Positions 46,634-54,313 of a stretch of DNA of 64,000 nt are shown here, in pieces. The notes beneath the pieces were generated by a model. The model saw nothing but the letters and a program-made list of their open reading frames with translations, was not told the origin of the DNA and did not search any database. The translations under genes and the position numbers were made by a program. Every line of letters begins with the position of its first letter. Position 1 is the first letter of the stretch. The DNA is from Saprospiraceae bacterium (GTDB lineage: Bacteria > Bacteroidota > Bacteroidia > Chitinophagales > Saprospiraceae): NCBI GenBank assembly GCA_016714445.1, contig JADJNF010000001.1:1-64000 (forward strand), read 5' to 3'.

Positions 46634-48342
46634 TGCAGGAAATCAATAAAGAACTGAACCTTAAACTCTCCAGACTGGCCATATCTGTTGATAAACTGAT
46701 GGACGTGACCAAAGAAGTCGGGCATGAAAAACTGGAGATTACGCTTGCAGAATTGAGATCTCAACTGGATGCACCTTTTACTTTTGTGATAGTAGGCGAA
46801 GTCAAAGCCGGCAAAAGTAGTTTTATCAATGCGCTGCTGGATACCGACAAGGAAATATGTAAAGTGGCACCGATGCCCATGACTGACACCATACAACAGA
46901 TCGTGTATGGACCGGAAGAAAAGATAGAAGTCATCAATCCGTATTTAAAAAAAATATATCAGCCGGTAGAAATTTTGCAGGAAATAGCCATCGTCGACAC
47001 TCCGGGTACCAATACCATCGTGACACATCATCAGGAAATAACTGAAAAGTTTATCCCCTACTCTGACCTGATCGTTTTTGTTTTTGAAGCTAAAAATCCC
47101 TACAGGCAATCTTCCTGGGAGTTTTTTGATTTTATCAACACAGAATGGCATCGAAAAATTATCTTTGTATTACAGCAGAAAGATCTCCTTCCGGAAGGTG
47201 ACCTCCAGATCAATTTTGAAGGGGTGGTAGAACATGCCAAAAAGAAAGGCATCAAAGATCCTAAAGTATTTGCAGTTTCTGCCAAATTAGAGTTGGATCA
47301 TTATCACGATATCAGTGGTTTTAAGGCCATAAGAAGTTACATATCAGATAATATCACAGGTGGAAAAGCACCGGAACTCAAATTTCAAAATAATGTGAAT
47401 ACGCTGTTGACTATTTCTGAAAAGCTGGATGACAGCATGAAAAACCGCATTCGCCAATACGAAGTGGATGTAAAGTTCAGAACAGAAATCAGGGAATTAA
47501 TAGATACACAGCATCAGAAAACAGAAAAACAAATTCATGTACTTACAGACAATTTGCTGGACAGTTATGACAATATTACCAGACAAAAATTGAGTGACCT
47601 GGAAGATGGATTATCATTCATTAGCGTGGTCAAAAGGTCCTTCAGTTCTATTTTTGGCAAAGAAAGCAGTCTGAAAGAATGGCTGACTACTCAAGCCAAA
47701 GATTTTGAGCTAAAGTTAAACACTTCCCTGAGAGATAAACTTCAGAATGGTATCATAGATGTAGCTGAAAACATACAGATCATGGGAAAATTGGTGGACA
47801 ACAAGCTCAGGTATTCCGAGACCATATTGAAGAATAATGATGAAATATTTGCAGATATCGCTGAGCGGCGCATCAATGTACTCAGAGATCTGCAGCAAAG
47901 TTTTGCCCAGTTTATGAATACGGCGGAAAATTTTTATGATGATAAAATGGTATCCGAATCCTCCAAAATGACCCCGAATCTGGCGGCAGGTGGTGGCGTA
48001 GCTATCGTAGGTGTTATCCTGGCGGCTGTGGCACAGGGGGCTGTTTTTGATATTACCGGAGGTGTGCTTACGGCAGTTGGAGTACTTTTTGCCGGTGTTA
48101 CTTTAGGTTTAAACCGCAGCAAAGTAATCAATAAGTTTGAAGAAGAAATAGTCAAAGGACGGGTAAAAATGAAAGAGGAAGTATCAGAAAAACTCACGGA
48201 TTACACCGCCAGAATAAAACATAAGATCGAATCCAATTTTTTTGAATTTGATCAGCTGCTGGACAAAGAAGGTATTACTCTCATGCGAGTTAAAAAAGTG
48301 CAAGGGGAGATCCGGGAAGAACTGATGGATGTTAAAAAGTAG
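46633..48342 (+). CDS. Bacterial dynamin-like GTPase
   Basis: A 569-residue large GTPase. The P-loop is G55-EVKAGKSS, the G2 threonine region is MPMTDT (84-86), G3 is DTPG (122-125) and a G4-like QQKDL follows at about 178. The later part is mostly helical with coiled-coil tendency (about 255-440). A hydrophobic hairpin at about 447-495 (VAIVGVILAAVAQGAVF and GVLTAVGVLFAGVTLGL) fits the membrane-inserting paddle of bacterial dynamin-like proteins. Such proteins act in membrane remodelling or repair. It is the second gene of a two-gene operon with WbqC. Confidence 0.88.
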   Translation: MQEINKELNLKLSRLAISVDKLMDVTKEVGHEKLEITLAELRSQLDAPFTFVIVGEVKAGKSSFINALLDTDKEICKVAPMPMTDTIQQIVYGPEEKIEVINPYLKKIYQPVEILQEIAIVDTPGTNTIVTHHQEITEKFIPYSDLIVFVFEAKNPYRQSSWEFFDFINTEWHRKIIFVLQQKDLLPEGDLQINFEGVVEHAKKKGIKDPKVFAVSAKLELDHYHDISGFKAIRSYISDNITGGKAPELKFQNNVNTLLTISEKLDDSMKNRIRQYEVDVKFRTEIRELIDTQHQKTEKQIHVLTDNLLDSYDNITRQKLSDLEDGLSFISVVKRSFSSIFGKESSLKEWLTTQAKDFELKLNTSLRDKLQNGIIDVAENIQIMGKLVDNKLRYSETILKNNDEIFADIAERRINVLRDLQQSFAQFMNTAENFYDDKMVSESSKMTPNLAAGGGVAIVGVILAAVAQGAVFDITGGVLTAVGVLFAGVTLGLNRSKVINKFEEEIVKGRVKMKEEVSEKLTDYTARIKHKIESNFFEFDQLLDKEGITLMRVKKVQGEIREELMDVKK

Positions 48343-48467
48343 CGTTTTAGCAATTTCTATTTTACAAAATACCTAAAATTTCATATTTCTGAAAATGGTA
48401 TAAAGGTACATTGGTGAAAGACAAAAATTAATTAGAAATCTTTTAGCAACAGGTGTATTCCCATATC

Positions 48468-48550
48468 ATGACAGCGGACATAAAGAAAGTGGTCATTCCG
48501 TTTCATTTTTAAAGTATAAAAAACCGGAATAAAGATATATTTTTGTTGTA
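48468..48550 (+). repeat. Duplicated upstream segment S1 with promoter-like box
   Basis: Shares with 55743-55846 the words ATGACAGC, AGAAAGTGGTCA and ACCGGAATAAAGATATATTT followed by TTGTTG, in the same order and orientation. The last block holds TATTTTTG (48538-48545), a TAnnTTTG box 46 bp before the LRR-like gene. The second copy lies 46 bp before the chosen start of the orphan lipoprotein gene, so it may be a promoter copied with a moving segment. Confidence 0.6.
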
Positions 48551-48591
48551 GAAATAAACAAATTGGTAAAATTCATGAAAAATAAATAAGT

Positions 48592-49587
48592 ATGAAATTG
48601 GTTAGCTTAGTAGTCCTTGCTTTTATATTACAATCAAATTATTCCTATTCTCGATGTGGATCAGGTTTAGACTTGACTCTTACTTCACAAAAGGAAGTAG
48701 ATGAATTCTTATTGAATTATTGCAAAGAATTTGATGGACATCTAAGGATAAAAGATAATAGCGATAGTCTCATTAGAATAGTTGATTTAAGCCCTTTGTT
48801 AGGATTAAAATCAGTTTACGGCATACTTCAAATTTCATGCAATTCTCTTTTGAATTTACACGGGCTAGATTCATTGGAATCAGTTGGAGCTCTTCTGCTC
48901 CATTCAAATGAAAATTTGGTAAACATTTCAAGTTTTACAAAATTAAATTACACCTTTGGAGATTTTTGGATTGCAGGCAATAAACGGCTCAAAAATTTAA
49001 CAGAATTTTCTAATTTAATTCAAGTTGATGGCTATTTGATGATTCAATATAACGACAGCTTGAATAATATTGATGCTTTGGCAAAACTCAAATCCACAAT
49101 TGGTATTTTAATCGCTGGAAATAATCAATTATTAAACCTGAATGGCATAAATAATATTCTCCCAAACTCCATTATTGATAATCCACTGAACACACATGAA
49201 ATAGACATAAATAATAACGATATACTTTCGGTTTGTTCAAATAACTTTATATGTGAAGTCATCAAAAGAACTGATTTAAAATTTAAAATTGAAGACAACA
49301 ATATCAACTGTAATTCTCTAGATGAAATTTCCAATAATTGTTTGACGTCTTTAGAAGCATTTCAAGTTGATAAAACAATAAGTATTAATCCAAACCCTAC
49401 ATTTCACCAACTCACATTTGAACTTGCAAAACCAGAAATATTATATATTTATGACTCTTTAGGTAACATGACAGATAAAATATCTTTAAATTCAGGATAC
49501 CATGAAATTGATATTTCTACAAAAAAACAAGGATTATATTTTATTAATTTTAGCAATTATAAAGTAGTTAAAATTATGAAATTATGA
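48592..49587 (+). CDS. LRR-like/receptor-L-type secreted protein with T9SS tail
   Basis: A 331-residue exported protein with a signal peptide (about 1-20). Residues about 45-215 form irregular leucine-rich repeats like the receptor L domain: IVDLSPLLGLKSVYGILQI, LLNLHGLDSLESVGALLLHSN, LKNLTEFSNLIQVDGYLMIQYN and LNNIDALAKLKSTIGILIAGN. The C-terminus (about 258-331) is a type A T9SS sorting domain (SINPNPTFHQLTFEL ... KIMKL). It is probably a cell-surface binding protein. It is the first of the plus-strand accessory genes in this part of the window. Confidence 0.85.
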   Translation: MKLVSLVVLAFILQSNYSYSRCGSGLDLTLTSQKEVDEFLLNYCKEFDGHLRIKDNSDSLIRIVDLSPLLGLKSVYGILQISCNSLLNLHGLDSLESVGALLLHSNENLVNISSFTKLNYTFGDFWIAGNKRLKNLTEFSNLIQVDGYLMIQYNDSLNNIDALAKLKSTIGILIAGNNQLLNLNGINNILPNSIIDNPLNTHEIDINNNDILSVCSNNFICEVIKRTDLKFKIEDNNINCNSLDEISNNCLTSLEAFQVDKTISINPNPTFHQLTFELAKPEILYIYDSLGNMTDKISLNSGYHEIDISTKKQGLYFINFSNYKVVKIMKL

Positions 49588-49805
49588 ATCACAAAATTAC
49601 ATTCCAGTAACCTGCCCAACAATCCGAAGCTGATGGGGAGCGCATCTCATACATCTTCCTGGACAGAAGTCAGGTTTGTTTTTGCCCGAGACACAATCCT
49701 ACCCTTTTCAAAACCAAAAGAGCCATTTTTTTGCCCATGCGCTGTCCCCGTTCCAACCGAAAAACTTATCTTTACCGACAGAAAAAAATAAATTATAATT
49801 TGTAG

Positions 49806-49975
49806 ATGGAATTAAGAAAACGAGATACTGAATTAGGCGCCTACGTAGGGACAAACTGTCCTCAGGTAGAAATGTTGTCCAATGGGAAAAAGCGAAAGAC
49901 GCTTGCTGGAAACTGGGCCGTTCGGAAAGTGAATTCAGCAGGGAATGACAGGGGATGAAACTCAAAACAAATTAG
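49806..49975 (+). pseudogene. Decayed BRO-family gene remnant
   Basis: The 50-codon frame at 49806-49958 begins MELRKRDTELGAYVGTNCP and continues QVEMLSNGKKRKTLAGN, which I recognise as the middle of the BRO-N domain of Bacteroidota BRO/antirepressor-like proteins. From about 49913 the DNA (CTGGGC...GGAAAGTGAATTCAGCAGG) instead resembles the later part of the intact BRO gene at 50821-50910, but out of frame and with stops. An internal deletion and frameshifts therefore join two parts of an old gene. The encoded variant (GTNCPQVEML) differs from the intact neighbour, so it is a second lineage rather than a recent copy. Confidence 0.7.
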
Positions 49976-49978
49976 GTT

Positions 49979-50032
49979 TACCAACTTTATGGATTGACGG
50001 AAGAAGAAATAAAAATTGTGGAAAATGGTTAA
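49979..50032 (+). pseudogene. C-terminal scrap of a DNA methyltransferase/restriction gene
   Basis: Eighteen codons ending in TAA read YQLYGLTEEEIKIVENG, which matches the conserved C-terminus (LYGLTEEEIKIVE) of Eco57I/TaqI-like methyltransferases and PglX-type enzymes. A stop lies two codons upstream in frame, so only the tail remains. It directly abuts the BRO remnant, suggesting a deletion that removed a restriction-modification gene. Confidence 0.6.
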
Positions 50033-50040
50033 AGCCATTC

Positions 50041-50391
50041 CGGAAATATCGAACCATTATAGCCCACGGTTTAAACCGTGGGCTATGAATGAAATACGCA
50101 AACCAAACCGTTTTAACGGTTTATTATTGACAACATTGAAATCAAATCGTGTTGAACGTCGGAAACATCAAACGATTATAGCCCACGTCTTAAACCGTGG
50201 GCTATGAATGAAATACGCAAACCAAACCGTTTTAACGGTTTACTTTTGACAACATTAAAATCAAATCGTGTTGAACGTCGAAAATATCGAACGATTATAG
50301 CCCACGGTTTAAACCGTGGGCTATGAATGAAATACGTAAACCAAACCGTTTTAACGGTTTATTATTGACAACATTAAAATCGAACACATAA
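50041..50391. repeat. Three-copy 119-bp tandem repeat with two palindromes per unit
   Basis: Units begin at 50041, 50160 and 50279 (period 119 bp; the third is slightly short). Each holds a 26-bp palindrome built on TAGCCCACGGTTT (50060-50085, 50179-50204, 50298-50323; the middle one has mismatches) and, 22 bp later, AAACCGTTTTAACGGTTT. Between units the sequence is nearly identical (GACAACATTAAAATC, CGTGTTGAACGTCG). The paired hairpins recall REP/BIME clusters mobilised by IS200-like transposases, but no such transposase gene is present here. Confidence 0.9.
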
Positions 50392-50443
50392 AAACAAAGT
50401 GAGTAAATAAAAATTATTAAAACAACATAAAAAGGGATAAAAT

Positions 50444-51271
50444 ATGAGCAACATAAAACTATTTGAGAGTAAAAAAGTAAGAACTCATTGGGATGAAAAA
50501 GAAGAGCAATGGTATTTTTCAATTATAGACGTTGTTGATGTTTTGACAAATAGTTCAAATCCAAGAGACTATTGGTTTAAAATGAAAGTACGAGTTAAAA
50601 CAGAAGATGGACTTGAACTGTCGACAATTTGTCGACAGTTGAAATTAAAAGCTACAGATGGCAAAATGCGTGAAACAGATGTAGCCGATACTAAAACGTT
50701 ACTTCGTATTATTCAATCCATTCCTTCACCCAAAGCAGAACCCTTTAAACAATGGCTTGCTAAAGTAGGTTACGAAAGGATGCAAGAAATAAACGACCCA
50801 GGCCAAAGCATAGACAGGGCCAGAGAAAACTGGCAAAATCTGGGCAGAAGCGAAAAGTGGATTCAGCAGCGAATGACAGGACAGGAAACGCGAAACAAAT
50901 TAACCGATTATTGGAAAGAAAGTGGTGTGGAAAAAGCAGATGAATTCGCATTGCTAACCAATATTATTCATCAAGAATGGACAGGTTTAACGGTTAAAAA
51001 GCACAAAGAAATAAAAGGTTTAAAATCTCAAAATCTGCGAGACCACATGAGCGAAGCAGAACTCATATTTACCGCCTTAGCCGAACTATCTACCAGACAA
51101 ATAGCCGAAACGGATGAAGCAAAAGGAATACAGGAAAATGCAAAGGCGAGTAAAAAAGGTGGAAAAATAGCAAAAGATGCACGACTACAATTAGAACAAC
51201 AAACAGGCAAAAAAGTAGTAACCGGGGAAAACTTTTTACCGCCTGGCACTATAAAAAAGGAATTAAAATAG
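50444..51271 (+). CDS. BRO-family/phage antirepressor-like protein
   Basis: A 275-residue protein. The N-terminal BRO-N domain (about 5-105) reads KVRTHWDEKEEQWYFSIIDV and later LLRIIQSIPSPKAEPFKQWL. The C-terminal part (about 125-275) is helical and basic (KEIKGLKSQNLRDHMSEAELIFTALAE, ending in ARLQLEQQTGKKVVTGENFL) as in the chromosomal BRO/DinD-like proteins of Bacteroidota. BRO-N domains are DNA-binding and common in phages and mobile elements; the cellular role is unknown. It follows the palindromic repeat array and the remains of a second BRO gene, so this spot has had repeated insertion and loss. Confidence 0.85.
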   Translation: MSNIKLFESKKVRTHWDEKEEQWYFSIIDVVDVLTNSSNPRDYWFKMKVRVKTEDGLELSTICRQLKLKATDGKMRETDVADTKTLLRIIQSIPSPKAEPFKQWLAKVGYERMQEINDPGQSIDRARENWQNLGRSEKWIQQRMTGQETRNKLTDYWKESGVEKADEFALLTNIIHQEWTGLTVKKHKEIKGLKSQNLRDHMSEAELIFTALAELSTRQIAETDEAKGIQENAKASKKGGKIAKDARLQLEQQTGKKVVTGENFLPPGTIKKELK

Positions 51272-51354
51272 ACCTAACTAATCGGATATAACCCCATAAG
51301 GAGTGAAATATTTGCAACCATGTAGTAAATCCGTGAAAAAAATGGAAAACGAAC

Positions 51355-51410
51355 TCAATTTTGGCGATCTTGCCTGCTTAAAAATAAGCAGGCAAGATCG
51401 CCAAAATTGA
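51355..51410. repeat. Perfect 26-bp-stem hairpin
   Basis: Positions 51355-51380 (starting TCAATTTTGGCGATCTTGCC) are exactly complementary to 51385-51410, with an AAAA loop. There is no T run after it, so it is not a standard terminator. It lies between the BRO gene and the S41 peptidase gene, 46 bp before the latter's ATG, and would form in RNA or as a cruciform. Confidence 0.9.
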
Positions 51411-51456
51411 TTTAGAAGTAGATACATCTGAATAATTACAAAAACAAAATTTAAAT

Positions 51457-52842
51457 ATGAAATATCCATTAATCATCTTATTTGGCCTCACAATACAAAC
51501 ATTGTTTGGTCAAGAATTCACCCTAAGTGAAGCGTATAAAAAAGAAACCATTGAAAAACTGTCTCTGTTAATGCAAGACTTATACATCTATCCTGATATC
51601 GCAAAGAAAACGAGCGAACATCTGTATAAACAATACGAAGCCGGGTATTTTGATAAGTATAAACACAACGAAACATTTGCGACCGTCCTCACAGAGTCGG
51701 TGCAAAGTGTCAATAAGGATAAGCACATGAGGATAATGGCAAATGCACCTTATATAGCTTCCCAAAACACCCTGGAAGCAAAATCTGCGCATCGGATGGG
51801 TCAAATCAATAATTACAGAAGCATCAATCATGGCTTTAAAGAATTGAAGATGTTGGAAGGAAATGTTGCATATCTGGATTTAAGGATGTTTGCACCAATG
51901 GAAAGAACTAAAGAAATGGCGGATGCCTACATGAAATTGTTGTCATTGTCTGACGCTGTCATTATTGATTTAACCAACAATGGTGGAGGGGATCCATCCA
52001 TGGTTCAGTATCTTTGTAGTTATTTTTTTGACCAAAAATTACATTTAAATAGTCTCTATTATAGAGAAGGAGATAGAACTGAAGAATATTGGACTTTAGA
52101 AGAAGTAGGTGGTAAAAAACTGGTCGACATCCCCTTATTCATCATGATAGGTGAGGAAACATTCTCAGGAGCGGAAGAATTTTCATATAATATGCAGACT
52201 CAGAAAAGAGCAACCTTAATCGGACAAACGTCTGCCGGAGCAGCAAACCCGGGAGGAACAAGAGGAATCAACGAGGATTTGGCTGTTTTTATACCAACAG
52301 GCAGAGCCATTAATCCTATTACTAACACCAGCTGGGAAGGCGTCGGAGTTCAACCGGAAATCCTTACTAAAAAGGAAGAAACATTTGATCAGGCACTCAT
52401 ACTAGCCCAAAAAGCAGCAGATTTTCTTAGAAAAAATAAACTTGAAAAGTATATTCAATTGCAGCAAAAACTGAATCAACATCTCGAACATTATAAGCAA
52501 GGAGAATCTGAAATGAATATAAGTACCAGTATAAAAAACCTGGTGGATTCCGGACTTTTTGGAGAATGGGATATTAACACGCTGGGGTATCAATACCTGA
52601 CCGAACTGAATAAACCAGAAATTGGATTATGTATTTTAAAATCCAATACGATTCATTTTCCAAATTCTCCCAATGTATTTGATAGCTATGGAGAAGCATT
52701 AAAAATAAATGGAGATTTAACGGCTGCATTAGAAAGTTATCAAAAAGCTGTAGATATAGCAACAGAAAACAATGATAAAAATCTTACCTATTACAAAGAG
52801 ACTCTTCAAAAGATTAAAAATGAAATAAACACAGATAAGTAG
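51457..52842 (+). CDS. S41-family peptidase with C-terminal TPR-like segment
   Basis: A 461-residue exported protein with signal peptide about 1-18 (TLFG-QEF). Its S41 (C-terminal processing peptidase-like) domain (about 25-310) includes AVIIDLTNNGGGDPSM and the serine motif EETFSGAEEF (Ser237). It continues with IGQTSAGAANPGG, the retinoid-binding-like IRBP branch without a PDZ domain. Residues about 375-460 look like tetratricopeptide repeats (SPNVFDSYGEALKINGDLTAALESYQKAVDI), a combination common in Bacteroidota. The substrate is unknown. It follows the 26-bp-stem hairpin closely. Confidence 0.88.
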   Translation: MKYPLIILFGLTIQTLFGQEFTLSEAYKKETIEKLSLLMQDLYIYPDIAKKTSEHLYKQYEAGYFDKYKHNETFATVLTESVQSVNKDKHMRIMANAPYIASQNTLEAKSAHRMGQINNYRSINHGFKELKMLEGNVAYLDLRMFAPMERTKEMADAYMKLLSLSDAVIIDLTNNGGGDPSMVQYLCSYFFDQKLHLNSLYYREGDRTEEYWTLEEVGGKKLVDIPLFIMIGEETFSGAEEFSYNMQTQKRATLIGQTSAGAANPGGTRGINEDLAVFIPTGRAINPITNTSWEGVGVQPEILTKKEETFDQALILAQKAADFLRKNKLEKYIQLQQKLNQHLEHYKQGESEMNISTSIKNLVDSGLFGEWDINTLGYQYLTELNKPEIGLCILKSNTIHFPNSPNVFDSYGEALKINGDLTAALESYQKAVDIATENNDKNLTYYKETLQKIKNEINTDK

Positions 52843-52974
52843 TATGGATTTATTAAAAGCTAAAGGTAGGCGCTAAAAAAGTACATGACTTTCATGTCGG
52901 CTAAATACAGGAAATCCGAATGTACAAAACCCACCTACCTCATAAAGAAAAATAAAAATAATAAAAAAGAAAGT

Positions 52975-53151
52975 ATGCCACTTTTCAGAGTAAAAACATT
53001 GATTATCGTATGCCTGACCACCTTGATATCTTCTTGCAATGGTCAGGAATATAGAAATGATCCCGGTAATAGGTCAATACAAACGTCCATTGGAACTCAA
53101 AATTCAATTTTAGTAAATAAACAAAAAAGAGCAGATAAGTCAGGTTGTTAG
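52975..53151 (+). CDS. 5' part of a frameshifted propeller lipoprotein gene
   Basis: A 58-codon frame giving a lipoprotein signal (LISSC, Cys21) and about 37 more residues before a stop. The downstream frame at 53153 continues upstream in phase 2 as NKKEQISQVVRVMYQDSKG, exactly what would be expected after LVN in this frame. Skipping one A in the AAACAAAAAAGAG stretch (about 53116-53129) joins them. The two frames are therefore most likely one gene split by a one-base insertion in an A-rich run, or by a sequencing error. An in-frame ATG at 52885 is possible but adds residues before the signal peptide. Confidence 0.7.
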   Translation: MPLFRVKTLIIVCLTTLISSCNGQEYRNDPGNRSIQTSIGTQNSILVNKQKRADKSGC

Positions 53152-53152
53152 A

Positions 53153-54028
53153 GTGATGTATCAGGATAGCAAGGGTGTTTTTTGGTTTGGAGCGGAAGGA
53201 GGAGCGTTCAGACTAGCTGGCGATTCGTTAATTCATATTGATAACATTAAAAGCGAATCAGGTGGAAGAGTAACAATTAAAGACATAGCAGAAGATAAAG
53301 ATGGAATAATTTGGTTTGGGCATAGCGATGGTATTAGCAGTATGGATGGTACATCAGTGACCAATTATTACGAATCAGATGGCTTAATAAGTCATGATGT
53401 CTGGTGCATAGAGACGGATGTCAATGGGAATGTTTGGATTGGGACTATAGAAGGGACTTGCATATTTGATGGACAAGGGTTCACTAAATTCGATCTGCCC
53501 GAAGGGAAAAGAGATACAACAGTTGGTGTGTCAAGTACAAAAATGATTCATAGTATCCTTGAAGATAGCAAGGGGACAATCTGGTTTAGTTCTAATGCAG
53601 GTCTATTTTCATATACAAATAAAAAATTAAAGAATATTTCTGAAGAATTAGGGATACCAACCAATTTTGTAAGCAAAATAGTTGAAGATAAAAAAGGTGG
53701 CTTCTATGTATCGACTTCAATAGGACTTTTTCATCTTAAAGGAAATATCCTTACCAATATTTCAGAAAAACATTTTGAAGAAAGTAAAGGTACAGGAAGT
53801 ATAATTGTGGATTATAAGGGTGATGTTTGGTTTAATTGCGGTCGTAGTATATACAGATTAAGTGGTGAGAAACTCACAGAATATCGAATAGAAGAAGGAA
53901 ATTATGGTCCGCTTACTTTTCAAATTTATGAAGACCAGCAAAGGAGACTTTGGTTTGTGGGGTATGGCGGTGCCTACCGGTTAGAAAACGAAAAATTTCT
54001 TAACGTTACAAAGGATGGGCCTTGGTAA
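53153..54028 (+). CDS. Two-component-regulator-type beta-propeller protein (3' part of split gene)
   Basis: A 291-residue frame opening with GTG-ATG, made of regulator-propeller repeats: YQDSKGVFWFGAEGGAFRL, AEDKDGIIWFGHSDGISSMDG, ETDVNGNVWIGTIEGTCIFDG, LEDSKGTIWFSSNAGLFSY and YEDQQRRLWFVGYGGAYRL. There are about seven blades and no histidine kinase domain, so it is a stand-alone sensor-like or binding propeller. It lacks its own signal peptide; the missing lipoprotein signal is in the frame just upstream. As it stands the product could be non-functional or cytosolic. Confidence 0.8.
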   Translation: MMYQDSKGVFWFGAEGGAFRLAGDSLIHIDNIKSESGGRVTIKDIAEDKDGIIWFGHSDGISSMDGTSVTNYYESDGLISHDVWCIETDVNGNVWIGTIEGTCIFDGQGFTKFDLPEGKRDTTVGVSSTKMIHSILEDSKGTIWFSSNAGLFSYTNKKLKNISEELGIPTNFVSKIVEDKKGGFYVSTSIGLFHLKGNILTNISEKHFEESKGTGSIIVDYKGDVWFNCGRSIYRLSGEKLTEYRIEEGNYGPLTFQIYEDQQRRLWFVGYGGAYRLENEKFLNVTKDGPW

Positions 54029-54054
54029 AAAATACGAAAGCAGAATGGAGTACG

Positions 54055-54180
54055 CGGCCTCACCAACCGAAGTGGGAATTGGTTAAGTTGCGGAATTGTT
54101 GGAGTTGTTGGATCCCGATAGTTATCGGGAGTGGAGTTGGGGAGTTGGGGAAATTGTAACTCCCATTCCCCATTTTTCAC
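54055..54180. repeat. Gene-trailing repeat module M1
   Basis: Opens with CTCACCAACCGAAGTGGG, an imperfect hairpin, then AATTGGTTAAGTTGCGGAATTGTTGG-type degenerate repeats. It carries the near-palindrome CCCGATAGTTATCGGG at 54114-54129, then GGAGTTGGGGAGTTGGGG. It lies 27 bp after the propeller gene. Modules M2 and M3 have the same parts in the same order and orientation. Confidence 0.7.
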
Positions 54181-54313
54181 GGAGCTAAAATAATTTCACG
54201 TACTATCGAAGTTTAATACGTGAATAAACCAAAATTGGTTAAGTTTGCAAAAAAATATTGGTATTGATAATCAACATGTTACTTAACGTCAATCAGAATA
54301 ATACACCAGCCAT

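Noticed and set aside
49708..49965. Minus-strand ORF of 85 codons
   Set aside because: Half of it is antisense to the BRO gene remnant, and the rest shows no recognised family.
50041..50391. CRISPR array
   Set aside because: The units are 119 bp with almost identical sequence throughout, including what would be spacers, and there are no cas genes.
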